From positions 1-50,390 of the forward strand of contig PXDB01000017.1 of NCBI GenBank assembly GCA_003565155.1: a stretch of 50,390 nt of DNA. The letters are read 5' to 3'. Position 1 is the stretch's first letter. Each line of letters begins with the position of its first letter. Under the pieces are notes generated by a model that made no database searches, was not told where the DNA came from, and was given only the letters and a program-made list of their open reading frames with translations. A program made the translations under genes and the position numbers. Source of the DNA: Nitriliruptoraceae bacterium (lineage in GTDB: Bacteria; Actinomycetota; Nitriliruptoria; Nitriliruptorales; Nitriliruptoraceae). Shown here piece by piece: positions 1-7,903 of this stretch.

Positions 1-117
1 CAGGAACGTCGGGATGGCGATCGCGGCAAGGATGCCGATGATGATGACCACGACCAGCAACTCGATGAGGGTGAAGCCCTCTTCGTTCCTCTTGTCTTGG
101 ATCTTGGTGGCGAACAT
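1..117 (-). CDS. Type IV major pilin (prepilin), N-terminal part only
   Basis: The 39 codons present encode a class III N-terminus: a charged 14-residue leader ending in glycine (MFATKIQDKRNEEG), then FTLIELLVVVIIIGILAAIA, the hydrophobic helix that packs in the core of type IV pili. Prepilin peptidase would cleave between Gly14 and Phe15 and methylate Phe15; Glu19 (position 5 of the mature protein) is the conserved residue needed for assembly. The ATG has AAGGAG about 8 bases upstream. The gene runs off the left edge, so the globular part is not visible. It follows pilB-pilT-pilC on the same strand but is set apart by a 243-bp leader with riboswitch-like structure, which suits a structural subunit needing much higher and separately controlled expression. 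Confidence 0.93.
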   Translation of the reverse strand, partial: MFATKIQDKRNEEGFTLIELLVVVIIIGILAAIAIPTFL

Positions 118-138
118 CGTGTTCGCTCCTTCCAGTAT

Positions 139-175
139 GGCGATGAGGGTCGTTGCGACGGCGCACACCCTCGCC
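139..175 (-). promoter_or_regulatory. Hairpin just before the pilin ribosome-binding site
   Basis: On the minus strand GGCG-AGGGT pairs with ACCCT-CATCGCC (two-base bulge) around a 16-base loop. The stem ends some 12 bases before the pilin AAGGAG. Its place between the riboswitch-like fold and the ribosome-binding site fits an expression platform. No U-tract follows, so control of translation or of Rho access is more likely than intrinsic termination. Function is inferred from position only. Confidence 0.35.
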
Positions 176-204
176 CCAGATCACGCCCGGAGGCGCTGCA
201 CTGC

Positions 205-292
205 GCGAGGTAGCCGGATGACCGTCCACCCGGAGGTGGTGAGGTCCCTTGGCGTTGCTGACCCGTCTCTCGGCGGGCTCGCCCTTGTCACG
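205..292 (-). promoter_or_regulatory. Candidate cyclic di-GMP-I (GEMM) riboswitch in the pilin leader
   Basis: Read on the minus strand, ACAAGGGCGAGCC is followed by a stem with a GAGA (GNRA) tetraloop closed by CCCG/CGGG, then GCAACGCCAAGGGACC, a second hairpin (CCACC-tccg-GGTGG inside GACC/GGTC) and CCGGCTACC. This is the order of elements in GEMM-I RNAs: GGCAAACC, GNRA hairpin, GCAAAGCC, P3 hairpin, then AGCCGGGUUACC. Several conserved positions differ (GGCGAGCC for GGCAAACC, GCAACGCC for GCAAAGCC, CCGGCTACC for GCCGGGUUACC), so it could be a diverged member or a look-alike. Support comes from context: it precedes a pilin gene, a common GEMM target, and the neighbouring pilus ATPases carry c-di-GMP-binding type domains. 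Confidence 0.55.
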
Positions 293-360
293 CGCATGTG
301 TCCGTCACGGAAGGCATCGGCACCCCGACGGGGGACCTTTAGCGCCGATCTCGCAGCGGA

Positions 361-1599
361 TCACTCGATCAGGTCGAAGATCCCGAACATGGGGAGGTAG
401 AGCGCGATGACCATGGTCCCCACGATGCCGCCGATGACCCCGATCATGAGCGGTTCCATCATCGCGGTCAGCGACTCGGTCGTGGACTCGATCTCGAGGT
501 CGTAGAAGTCCGCGACCTTTCCCAGCATCCCGTCCACGTTCCCGGTCTCCTCCCCCACCGCGATCATCTGGACCACCATGGGCGGGAAGACCTCGTGGCT
601 GCCCAAGGGACGGTTGATCGACTCACCTTCCCGGACAGAGGTCTGCACGTCCCGTACGGCCGTCGCGATCGGGCCGTTGTTGACCGTGTCGGCCGTGATC
701 TCCAACGCCTGGAGGATCGGCACGCCGGCGGCCAACAGGGTCGAGAGGTTGCGTGCGAAACGGCTCAACGCGATCTTGTGGAAGAGCGGACCGAACACCG
801 GAACACGCAGCTTGATCGTGTCGAGGACGAAGCGGCCACGCTCGGTGGCCCGGAAGCGCTTGAAGGCGAACCACAGCCCTGCCGGCAGGAGCACGAAGGT
901 CGCGAGGCCGGCCCAGGAGGTGACGAAATCCGAGAGGCCCATCATCATGCGCGTCAGCCACGGCAGCTCCTCGCCGAGGTCGTCGAACATGCCCGCGAAG
1001 GTCGGGACGATGAAGATCAGCATCGCCGCTGACAGCACGATCGCCATCACGAGGACGATGACGGGGTAGGTCATCGCCGACTTGATCTTGCCCCGCAGCT
1101 TGACGTCCGCCTCGTACATCGCGGCGACACGCAGCAGCACCTGGTCCAGCATGCCGGCTGCCTCACCGGCGCGGACCATGGCGACGTAGAGCTTCGGGAA
1201 GACCTTCGGGTGCTCGGCGACCGCCGCGGACAGGCTCTGCCCGGCCTCGATCTCGCTGCGGGCCTCGTCGATCACCTCGGCGAGCGTGCTGTTCTCCGTC
1301 TGTTCCGCGAGGATCGACAGCGCCCGGATCAACGACAGGCCGGAGTTGATCATCGTCGCGAACTGGCGCGAGAAGATCGCGAGATCCTTGAGCCCGACAC
1401 GATCGGAGAAGCCGGGGATCTTGATCTCCGTGTGGAGACCGGTCTCCTTCACCGCCTCGATGCTGATCGGCGAGTAGCCCATGGAGGTCAACTTGGCGGC
1501 GACCGCCGCCGGGCTGGCCGCCTCCAGTTGACCCGTGACCATCTTCCCCGCGCGGTCACGGACCTGGTAGTCGAACTTGGTGAGCGTCGGGGCGGCCAT
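361..1599 (-). CDS. pilC: Type IV pilus inner-membrane platform protein PilC (GspF family)
   Basis: PilC is the membrane platform on which the PilB and PilT ATPases act to add or remove pilins. The 412-residue length is normal for the family. Two copies of the T2SSF domain are visible, roughly residues 70-195 and 275-400, each with LAIFSRQFATMINSGL-type (first copy) or RFARNLSTLLAAGVPILQAL-type (second copy) helices. Membrane segments follow at about 175-205, 225-245 and 380-405. A short N-terminal region (FDYQVRDRAGKMVTGQLEA) matches the cytoplasmic start of family members. The ATG has GAGGAG about 7 bases upstream. It lies 50 bases after pilT and is the last pilus gene before the pilin leader, consistent with one pilB-pilT-pilC operon. 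Confidence 0.95.
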   Translation of the reverse strand: MAAPTLTKFDYQVRDRAGKMVTGQLEAASPAAVAAKLTSMGYSPISIEAVKETGLHTEIKIPGFSDRVGLKDLAIFSRQFATMINSGLSLIRALSILAEQTENSTLAEVIDEARSEIEAGQSLSAAVAEHPKVFPKLYVAMVRAGEAAGMLDQVLLRVAAMYEADVKLRGKIKSAMTYPVIVLVMAIVLSAAMLIFIVPTFAGMFDDLGEELPWLTRMMMGLSDFVTSWAGLATFVLLPAGLWFAFKRFRATERGRFVLDTIKLRVPVFGPLFHKIALSRFARNLSTLLAAGVPILQALEITADTVNNGPIATAVRDVQTSVREGESINRPLGSHEVFPPMVVQMIAVGEETGNVDGMLGKVADFYDLEIESTTESLTAMMEPLMIGVIGGIVGTMVIALYLPMFGIFDLIE

Positions 1600-1649
1600 G
1601 TGGGTGCTCCTCAGGGGGTGGCGCGAGCCGCGTGAACGGGCGGCGGTGG

Positions 1650-3398
1650 TCAGGCCCGGCCGGCGAGGCGGTTGAACTCACTGGCGTTGTTGCACTTCTC
1701 CAGGGCTGCGTCGTAGGTGACCCGGCCGTTCTTGACCAGCTGCGCCAACGACTGGTCCATCGCGATCATCCCGTCCTTCGCACCCGCCTGGATCGCGGAG
1801 TAGATCTGGTGCGTCTTGCCCTCACGGATCAGGTTCTTGATCCCGGAGCTGGCCACCATCACCTCGCTGGCTGCGGTCCGGCCCTTCCCGTCTGCGGTCT
1901 TGACCAGCGTCTGACACACCACGCCCTTGAGCGCTCCGGCCAGCATGACCCGGATCTGCTCCTGCTGGTGCGGTGGGAACACGTCGATGATGCGGTCGAT
2001 GGACTGCGGCGCGTCCTGGGTGTGCAGGGTCCCGAACACCAGGTGGCCGGTCTCCGCGGCGGTCAGGGCGATCTGGATCGTCTCCAGGTCACGCAGCTCG
2101 CCCACCAGGATGATGTCGGGGTCCTGGCGGAGCGCGTGCTTGAGCGCCGGTGCGAATCCGTGGGTGTCGGTGCCGACCTCGCGCTGGTTGATCACGCACT
2201 GCTTGTGCTGGTGCAGGAACTCGATCGGGTCCTCGACGGTCATGATGTGCGCGGCACGGTTGCGGTTCGCCAGGTCGATGAGCGACGCGAGGGTCGTGGA
2301 CTTGCCGGAGCCGGTCGGGCCGGTGACCAGCACGAACCCGCGCGGCAGGTAGGCGAAGTTGGCGACCTGCTCGGGGATGCCGAGGTCCTCGAGCGGCAGG
2401 ATCTCGAAGGGGATGACGCGCATGACCGCGCCCATCGCGTACCGCTGCTGGAAGATGTTGACGCGGAACCGCGCGAGTCCGGGCACGGAGTAGCTCATGT
2501 CCAGCTCGAGGTCGTTCTCGAAGGCCTCGCGCTGCTTCTGGGTCATGATCGCGTAGAGCAGCTTCTGCAGCTCGTCGGGCACGAGCGTCGGGAAGTCGTC
2601 CAACGGTGTCAGCTGGCCGTTGACACGGATCGACGGCGCGATGCCGACCGTGAGGTGCAGATCGGACCCACCGCGCTCCACCAGTTGTCCGAGCAGCACA
2701 TCGAGATCGAGCTCGCTGGCCTCCTCCGACATCAGCTGGGCCCCGCCGTTGGTCGCGGCGACGTTCTCGCGCGGCCTGCCCGGTGCCGGGGCCGCAGCCG
2801 GGCGCTGCGCCGCAGCCTGGCCTGTGGCCGGCGCCGGCGCCGCAGCCTGGCCCGTGGCCGGCGCCGGCGCCGCAGCCTGGCCCGTGGCCGGCGCAGCTCC
2901 GTTGCCGTTGCGGTTGGCCGGTGGCGCGTGACCGGTGGCGACCTCGGTGTGGCCGGCCGGTGAGCCGGGCACGCCGTTGCCCTGCGCGGCGATGGCCTCG
3001 AGCAACGCCCGGCGTGGGGCCAGCGCCAGCGCCACGGGTACGCCCATCTCCGCGACCAACCGCGTCTGCAGCTGGTCGCGGGCCGCCGGATCGGCGATCG
3101 CGACCACCACCTCGGAGCCATCACCGAAGGCCACGGGTAACGCGCTGAGCTCCCGGGCCACCTCGATGTCGAGGAGCGCGACGGCGTGGTCGTCGATCGA
3201 CCCGGCTGCCGGGTCGACGAAACCCAACCCCACAGAGGTGGCGAAGGCCCGGACGAGATCGTTCTCCGTCGCGAGCCCGAGTGCCACCAGGCTGTTGGCC
3301 AGTCTGCCACCGGTCTCCGCACGGTGGGCTTCGGCGCGCGCGAGCGCCTCCTCATCCACCAGCCCCTGGTCCACGAGCAGTTCAGCGAGTCCAGCCAC
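1650..3398 (-). CDS. pilT: Pilus retraction ATPase PilT with an N-terminal MshEN-like domain
   Basis: The C-terminal two thirds is a full PilT: Walker A GPTGSGKST at about 360-368, VEDPIEF Asp box, Walker B ILVGELRD near 430, His box TGHLVFGTLHT near 450, and the PilT-type GIKNLIREGK motif. Unlike the usual stand-alone PilT of about 350 residues, this protein has some 230 extra N-terminal residues: two 24-residue repeats (3-26 and 32-55) with a five-residue spacer, the MshEN pattern of GspE/PilB, but with the key Gly of RLG changed to Ala in both. An Ala/Pro/Gly-rich linker (about 140-216) with a threefold repeat joins the halves. I chose the GTG at 3398 because GAGAGGA lies 9 bases upstream and it falls after the pilB stop; the open frame extends 56 codons further without a plausible start. 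It likely powers retraction. Confidence 0.93.
   Translation of the reverse strand: MAGLAELLVDQGLVDEEALARAEAHRAETGGRLANSLVALGLATENDLVRAFATSVGLGFVDPAAGSIDDHAVALLDIEVARELSALPVAFGDGSEVVVAIADPAARDQLQTRLVAEMGVPVALALAPRRALLEAIAAQGNGVPGSPAGHTEVATGHAPPANRNGNGAAPATGQAAAPAPATGQAAAPAPATGQAAAQRPAAAPAPGRPRENVAATNGGAQLMSEEASELDLDVLLGQLVERGGSDLHLTVGIAPSIRVNGQLTPLDDFPTLVPDELQKLLYAIMTQKQREAFENDLELDMSYSVPGLARFRVNIFQQRYAMGAVMRVIPFEILPLEDLGIPEQVANFAYLPRGFVLVTGPTGSGKSTTLASLIDLANRNRAAHIMTVEDPIEFLHQHKQCVINQREVGTDTHGFAPALKHALRQDPDIILVGELRDLETIQIALTAAETGHLVFGTLHTQDAPQSIDRIIDVFPPHQQEQIRVMLAGALKGVVCQTLVKTADGKGRTAASEVMVASSGIKNLIREGKTHQIYSAIQAGAKDGMIAMDQSLAQLVKNGRVTYDAALEKCNNASEFNRLAGRA
2811..2900 (-). repeat. Threefold 30-bp tandem repeat in the pilT linker
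   Basis: Three consecutive 30-bp units begin at 2811, 2841 and 2871. The first two differ at one base; the third diverges at its end. In the pilT frame each encodes a decapeptide like TGQAAAPAPA. The units are in frame, so gain or loss changes only the linker length between the MshEN-like and ATPase domains. Confidence 0.85.
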
Positions 3399-3447
3399 TT
3401 CTCCGTGTCCTCTCCGGTGCCAGCGGTGGCACCACCGGTCGTCGCCG

Positions 3448-5154
3448 TCAGATGACGACACGCCCGATCTCGTCGATGGTGGTCCTGCCCAGCAACACCT
3501 TCTCCAGGCCGTCATCACGCAACTGCCGCATGCCCTGCTCGACCGCGGTCCGCGCGATCTCCTCACTGGACGCGCGGGCGACGGCGAGCCGCTCGATCTC
3601 CTCGGTCACGGTCATCACCTCGTGGATGGCGAGCCGCCCGCGATAGCCGGTGTGGCTGCACGCGGAGCACCCCCTGGCTTGGGGCACCTCAGGCCGCTCG
3701 TCAACGATGTCGTCATCGAAGCCGGCGGCCTTGAACATCTCCGCCTCGGGCCGTGCCAGCTCCACGCACCTGCTGCACACGCGTCGGGCGAGCCGCTGTG
3801 CCAGGACGCAGTCTACGGCGGAGCCGACCAGGAACGGCTCGATCCCCATCTCGGTGAGCCGGGTGAGCGCCGAGGGGGCGTCGTTGGTGTGCAGGGTGGA
3901 GAGCACCAGGTGGCCGGTCAGCGCCGCTTCGACCCCGATATGTGCCGTCTCGCGGTCACGCATCTCCCCGACCAGCACGATGTCGGGGTCCTGACGCAGG
4001 ATCGACCGCAACGCCGACGCGAAGGTCAACCCGGCCTTGTTGTTGACCTGCACCTGGCTGATGCCGGCCAGGCGATACTCCACCGGGTCCTCGGTGGTGA
4101 TGATGTTCACGCCCTCGTGGTTGACCACGTTGAGCGTCGCGTACAGGGTCGTGGACTTCCCGGAACCCGTCGGACCGGTCACCAGGATCATCCCGTAGGG
4201 CTTGCGGTAGGCCTCCTGGAACCTGGCGAGGTTGTGGTCGAGGAACCCGAGGTCGTCGAGGGAGAGCATCACCGAGGACTTGTCGAGGATGCGCATGACG
4301 ATCTTCTCGCCGTACACCGTCGGCAGGGTCGAGAAGCGCAGATCGATCTGTTTGCCGTGCACCGTCAGCGCGATGCGGCCGTCCTGCGGGATCCGCCGCT
4401 CCGCGATGTCCACCTCGGCCATGATCTTCAGCCGGCTGATGACGCCCTTCTGGATCGAGCGGGGGCTCTTCATCACCTCGTGCAGCACGCCGTCGATGCG
4501 GTAGCGGACGCGCAGTTCCTTCTCTCCGGGCTCGATGTGGATGTCCGACGCGCTGTCGGACACCGCCTGGGTGATGAGCAGGTTGACGAACTTCACGATC
4601 GGCGCGTCCTCGGTGACCGAGTGCAGCTCCTCGAGGTCGGGAGCGTCGTCCTCCCCGGCGAGGTTCCCGGCGATTGCCTGGATGTCCTCGCTCATCGAGG
4701 CGTACTTGTCGATGGCTCTCGCGACGTCGCCCTTGGTCGCGACGAGGGGCTTGACCTCCATGTTGGTGATGGTGCGGACGTCGTCCATCGCCACCACGTT
4801 GGACGGGTCGCTCATCGCGACCAGCAGCTTCCCGTCCTCGAACCCCACCGGGAGGATGCTGTGGCGTCGCATGATGGCGTCGGACAGCAGCGTTGTGGCG
4901 CGCCCGTCCACCTCGGCATCGTCGAGGTCGACGAAGCCGATCCCGATCTGGCTGGCCAGGGCGGAGACGAGGTCCTTCTCCCCCACCAGGCGTTCGTCGA
5001 CCAGCACCCGACCGAGCGACTGGCCGGTATCGCGGTGCCGGCGCTCAGCGTCCTGCAGCTGCTCCTGGCTGAGCAGCCCGCGGTCGACCAGGATGTGACC
5101 GACGTTGTTCATCGGGCGGCGCATGCGGTTCGCGGCATCCGTCGCTCCGGTCAC
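3448..5154 (-). CDS. pilB: Pilus extension ATPase PilB (GspE family) with MshEN domain
   Basis: PilB hydrolyses ATP to drive pilin polymerisation. Visible in order: tandem MshEN repeats (about residues 17-40 and 46-69, separated by the canonical five residues; the second contains SLGRVLV and ends in ALASQ); GspE core with Walker A GPTGSGKST (327-335), TEDPVEY Asp box, Walker B IVLVGEMRD (about 392-400), His box TGHLVLSTLHT (413-423); and the PilB/GspE zinc tetracysteine C460xxC463 and C496xxC499. The start is uncertain: GTG at 5154 has GGAGGAG 13 bases upstream; ATG at 5124 or 5112 have no clear Shine-Dalgarno, but 5112 begins right at the conserved domain (MNNVGHILV). It is followed 49 bases later by pilT, and lies downstream of aroE on the same strand. 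Confidence 0.94.
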   Translation of the reverse strand: MTGATDAANRMRRPMNNVGHILVDRGLLSQEQLQDAERRHRDTGQSLGRVLVDERLVGEKDLVSALASQIGIGFVDLDDAEVDGRATTLLSDAIMRRHSILPVGFEDGKLLVAMSDPSNVVAMDDVRTITNMEVKPLVATKGDVARAIDKYASMSEDIQAIAGNLAGEDDAPDLEELHSVTEDAPIVKFVNLLITQAVSDSASDIHIEPGEKELRVRYRIDGVLHEVMKSPRSIQKGVISRLKIMAEVDIAERRIPQDGRIALTVHGKQIDLRFSTLPTVYGEKIVMRILDKSSVMLSLDDLGFLDHNLARFQEAYRKPYGMILVTGPTGSGKSTTLYATLNVVNHEGVNIITTEDPVEYRLAGISQVQVNNKAGLTFASALRSILRQDPDIVLVGEMRDRETAHIGVEAALTGHLVLSTLHTNDAPSALTRLTEMGIEPFLVGSAVDCVLAQRLARRVCSRCVELARPEAEMFKAAGFDDDIVDERPEVPQARGCSACSHTGYRGRLAIHEVMTVTEEIERLAVARASSEEIARTAVEQGMRQLRDDGLEKVLLGRTTIDEIGRVVI

Positions 5155-5255
5155 GGTCGAGGGCAGACTCCTCCCCACGCATCGACGCGGGTACCGGGGC
5201 ACTTGAGGTGGCGCGCCCGGAGGCCCGGACCGGCGGGCACATGGTGCAGGTCGGG

Positions 5256-6197
5256 TCAGCGGGTGCCGAGGAACCGCTCGACCGCAGCACGCATGACCTG
5301 GAGGGGTGCGGGGCGCGCTGTCCACTGCTCGTAGCTGACGGCGGCCTGACCGAGCAGCATGGCCAGACCGTTGTGCGCCGCGGCACCCCGCGCACGGGCC
5401 GCAGCGAGGAACGGGGTCTCCGCCGGCTCGTACACGAGGTCGTAGGCCACCTGCCCGGGTTCCAGGTGGTGGAAGCCCGCGGGCAGCTCCTCCCCTGCCA
5501 TCCCGAGCGGGGTCGCGTTGACGACCACCCGCGCGGTGGCCGTCGCCGTGGCCAGGGTCGCCTCGTCGGCGGAGCCGAGGACCACCACCTCGGCGTTGGC
5601 ACTGCCGGCGCGGCGGGCCAGGTCAGCGATGTCGCGAGCAGCGTCACGACGCCGGCCGACCACGTGCAGGTCGCCGCCCAACCGGCCGATCGCGACCGCA
5701 GCGGCACGGGCGGCGCCGCCGGTACCGAGCAGGACGAACCCTGCCCCGGTGACCTGGTCGACGTCCCGCTCGAGGGCACGGATCAGGCCACGGGCGTCGG
5801 TGTTGTCGCCGATGAGCCCCTCGTCGGTGAGGTGGAGGGTGTTGACCGCGCCGATCAGCTGCGCCTCGTCGGTGAGGTAGTCGCAGGCGGGGAGGACCGC
5901 ACGCTTGTGGGGCACGGTGACGTTGGCGCCGACGGCGTCCATCGCCGCCAGGGCGCCGACCACCTCACGTACGCGGTCCGGCGGGACGGGAGCGGCGAGG
6001 TAGACGAGGTCAAGGCCGTCGGCACGGAACGCGGCGTTGTGGAGCACCGGTGACAGGGAGTGCCGGGCGGGCCAGCCGAGCAGGAACACCGGCCGGGTCG
6101 TCGCGGTGGGCCAGACGGTCCCGGCGTCGCCGTCGTCGTGGGGAACACCGGCGGCCGCGTCGCCCGCACCACCCATCCCGCGACTGCTGGGCGTCAT
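5256..6197 (-). CDS. aroE: Shikimate dehydrogenase
   Basis: AroE reduces 3-dehydroshikimate to shikimate with NADPH in the aromatic amino acid pathway. The substrate motif SLSPVLHNAAF, NVTVPHK with the catalytic Lys, and GDNTDARGL with the catalytic Asp are present, followed by the Rossmann GTGGAARA loop and NATPLGM. The 313 residues include about 35 N-terminal residues (MTPSSRGMGG onwards, low complexity) before the conserved fold at TRPVFLLGWPARHS, so the true protein may be slightly shorter. The ATG overlaps the mltG stop as ATGA, which supports this start and translational coupling. The order ruvX-mltG-aroE is common in actinobacteria. Confidence 0.95.
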   Translation of the reverse strand: MTPSSRGMGGAGDAAAGVPHDDGDAGTVWPTATTRPVFLLGWPARHSLSPVLHNAAFRADGLDLVYLAAPVPPDRVREVVGALAAMDAVGANVTVPHKRAVLPACDYLTDEAQLIGAVNTLHLTDEGLIGDNTDARGLIRALERDVDQVTGAGFVLLGTGGAARAAAVAIGRLGGDLHVVGRRRDAARDIADLARRAGSANAEVVVLGSADEATLATATATARVVVNATPLGMAGEELPAGFHHLEPGQVAYDLVYEPAETPFLAAARARGAAAHNGLAMLLGQAAVSYEQWTARPAPLQVMRAAVERFLGTR

Positions 6198-7342
6198 CCG
6201 ACCTGGTCGTCCTGGCAGCGGTTGTTCTCCCGGAACGCGGCGACGTTCTCCTCGTGCTCCTCGAAGGACTCCGAGAACCGGTGGCTGCCGTCGCACGCGG
6301 GGTCGAGGACGTAGAACAGGTAGTCGGTATCCGCCGGGTCGAAAGCCGCCTGGAACGCGGCGGTGCCCACACCGCTGATCGGCGTCGGCGGCAGCCCGTC
6401 CACCTGGTAGGTGTTGTGGGGGCTGTCCACCTCGAGATCGTCGAAGGTGACGATGTCCCTTGGGCCACCGCCCAGGGCGTAGACCACGGTGGCGTCGATC
6501 TGCAGACGCATCTCCTGCTCGAGCCGGTTGGCGATGACGCCGGCGACCTCGCTGCGCTCGGCATCCACCCGGGTCTCCCGCTCGATGAGGCTGGCCAGGA
6601 TCAGCAGGTCGTACAGCTCGTCGTCCTCCACGTCCTCGCGCAGCTCCGCCGGCACCGCGGCGAGCTCCACCTCGAGCTGGTCGACCATCCGCTGGAGCAC
6701 CTGCAACGGTTCGGCCTGGTCGTCGACCTCGTAGGTCTGCGGCCACAGCAGCCCCTCGAAGGCCTCGAGGTCACCGGACACCTCAGCCGGGTCGGGTACC
6801 CACTCCGGCACCTGCAACAGCCCGGCCAGCAGGGACGCGCGGTCGATCGGGTCGCCGTCCTCGTCCTCCGCATCGAGGTCGACGCCGCGGCGCTCGTCCA
6901 GCACCTCGCGGTAGTCCTCCACCTCGTGTCCGGGGAACTGTTCGGCCAGGGACGCCAGGGTCTGCTCCACCGTCAACCCCTCCGGCACGGTGAAGCGGAC
7001 GACGGGCGGTGCGATGGGCCCCGCCGCGAGCACCTCGATCACGTCGTCGAGGTCCATGCCGGTCTCGAGCTCGAACTGCCCGGGCTGCAGCACCGTCTCC
7101 AGCTCCGCGTCCTCCGCGGCGGAGCGGAAGCGGAAGGCGCTGCGGACCACCCCGAGGTCCTCGAGCTCATCACCCACGAACCGCACGGACGCACCGCGCT
7201 GCACGGTGTACTCGACGGGTTCACCGGGCTCGATGTCGTCGACGAACACCTCGGTGTCGAGGTACCAGACACCGGCGGCGACGCCGGCGAGCGCGAGCAT
7301 CCCGAAGGCGAGGAACCAGCGCGAGCCGCGGCTCAGCCGCAT
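6194..7342 (-). CDS. mltG: Endolytic murein transglycosylase MltG (YceG-like)
   Basis: MltG cleaves nascent peptidoglycan at the membrane and helps end glycan strand synthesis. The 382-residue protein has a single N-terminal membrane anchor (WFLAFGMLALAGVAAGVWYL, about 9-28), a LysM-like region, then the YceG catalytic domain. The catalytic-Glu motif reads LILASLIERET, followed by VIANRL, MRLQIDATVVYALG and HNTYQVDGLPPTPI, which correspond to the conserved YceG blocks. The ATG has AGGAGGGG about 8 bases upstream. The stop overlaps aroE. It lies 72 bases after ruvX. Confidence 0.94.
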   Translation of the reverse strand: MRLSRGSRWFLAFGMLALAGVAAGVWYLDTEVFVDDIEPGEPVEYTVQRGASVRFVGDELEDLGVVRSAFRFRSAAEDAELETVLQPGQFELETGMDLDDVIEVLAAGPIAPPVVRFTVPEGLTVEQTLASLAEQFPGHEVEDYREVLDERRGVDLDAEDEDGDPIDRASLLAGLLQVPEWVPDPAEVSGDLEAFEGLLWPQTYEVDDQAEPLQVLQRMVDQLEVELAAVPAELREDVEDDELYDLLILASLIERETRVDAERSEVAGVIANRLEQEMRLQIDATVVYALGGGPRDIVTFDDLEVDSPHNTYQVDGLPPTPISGVGTAAFQAAFDPADTDYLFYVLDPACDGSHRFSESFEEHEENVAAFRENNRCQDDQVG

Positions 7343-7414
7343 GGCCGTGTCCCCTCCTGGTCCGCCGACATCACGGCTGCGCACGGTACCCGGCCCGTGA
7401 CCACCACCTCGGCG

Positions 7415-7903
7415 TCAGCTCTGGCGCCGACGCCGCTGGGCCTCCAGGACCCCCTGGAGCAGGACGCTGGCGGCGATGCGGTCGACGGTGTCCTTGCGGC
7501 CGGCCCGGGAGACGTCGGCGTCGATCAGCACCCGTTCGGCCTCCACGGTGGTGAAGCGTTCGTCCCACAGCCGCACGGGCAGGCCGGTGCGCTCGCGCAG
7601 CTCCTCGGCGAACCGGCGGGCACGGGTTGCGGCCCCTCCCTCGCGCCCGTCGAGGGTGCGGGGGTAGCCGATCACCACTCCCGCGGCCTCGTGACGACGC
7701 GTGGCGTCCACGAGCGCGTCGACAGCGGGCCCGTCGGCGTCGCGGGGAACGTGCAGGGTCTCCGCTGGCGAGGCGACCACCTGGCCCGGGTCGCTCAGCG
7801 CCAGGCCGATGCGCACCTCACCGAGGTCGATGGCCAGCAGCCGGCCGGTGGTGGGCAGCTCGTCGCCGTGACCGCGGGACGGGGCGGGGGCGGGGGCGCT
7901 CAT
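7415..7903 (-). CDS. ruvX: Holliday junction resolvase-like protein RuvX (YqgF)
   Basis: YqgF/RuvX proteins have an RNase H-like fold and are linked to 16S rRNA 5' processing and to Holliday-junction cleavage in some species. The fold is recognisable from LLAIDLGEVRIGLALSDP at the N-terminus (first acidic residue), VIGYPRTLDGREGG in the middle, VRLWDERFTTVEAE and DRIAASVLLQGVLE at the end. At 162 residues it is typical, with about 20 extra N-terminal residues. Its ATG overlaps the alaS stop (ATGA), so it is translationally coupled to alaS, a conserved pairing. Confidence 0.93.
   Translation of the reverse strand: MSAPAPAPSRGHGDELPTTGRLLAIDLGEVRIGLALSDPGQVVASPAETLHVPRDADGPAVDALVDATRRHEAAGVVIGYPRTLDGREGGAATRARRFAEELRERTGLPVRLWDERFTTVEAERVLIDADVSRAGRKDTVDRIAASVLLQGVLEAQRRRRQS

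Noticed and set aside
2935-5334. Open frame of about 799 codons on the plus strand
   Set aside because: It is antisense to pilB and pilT and has the composition of a shadow frame.
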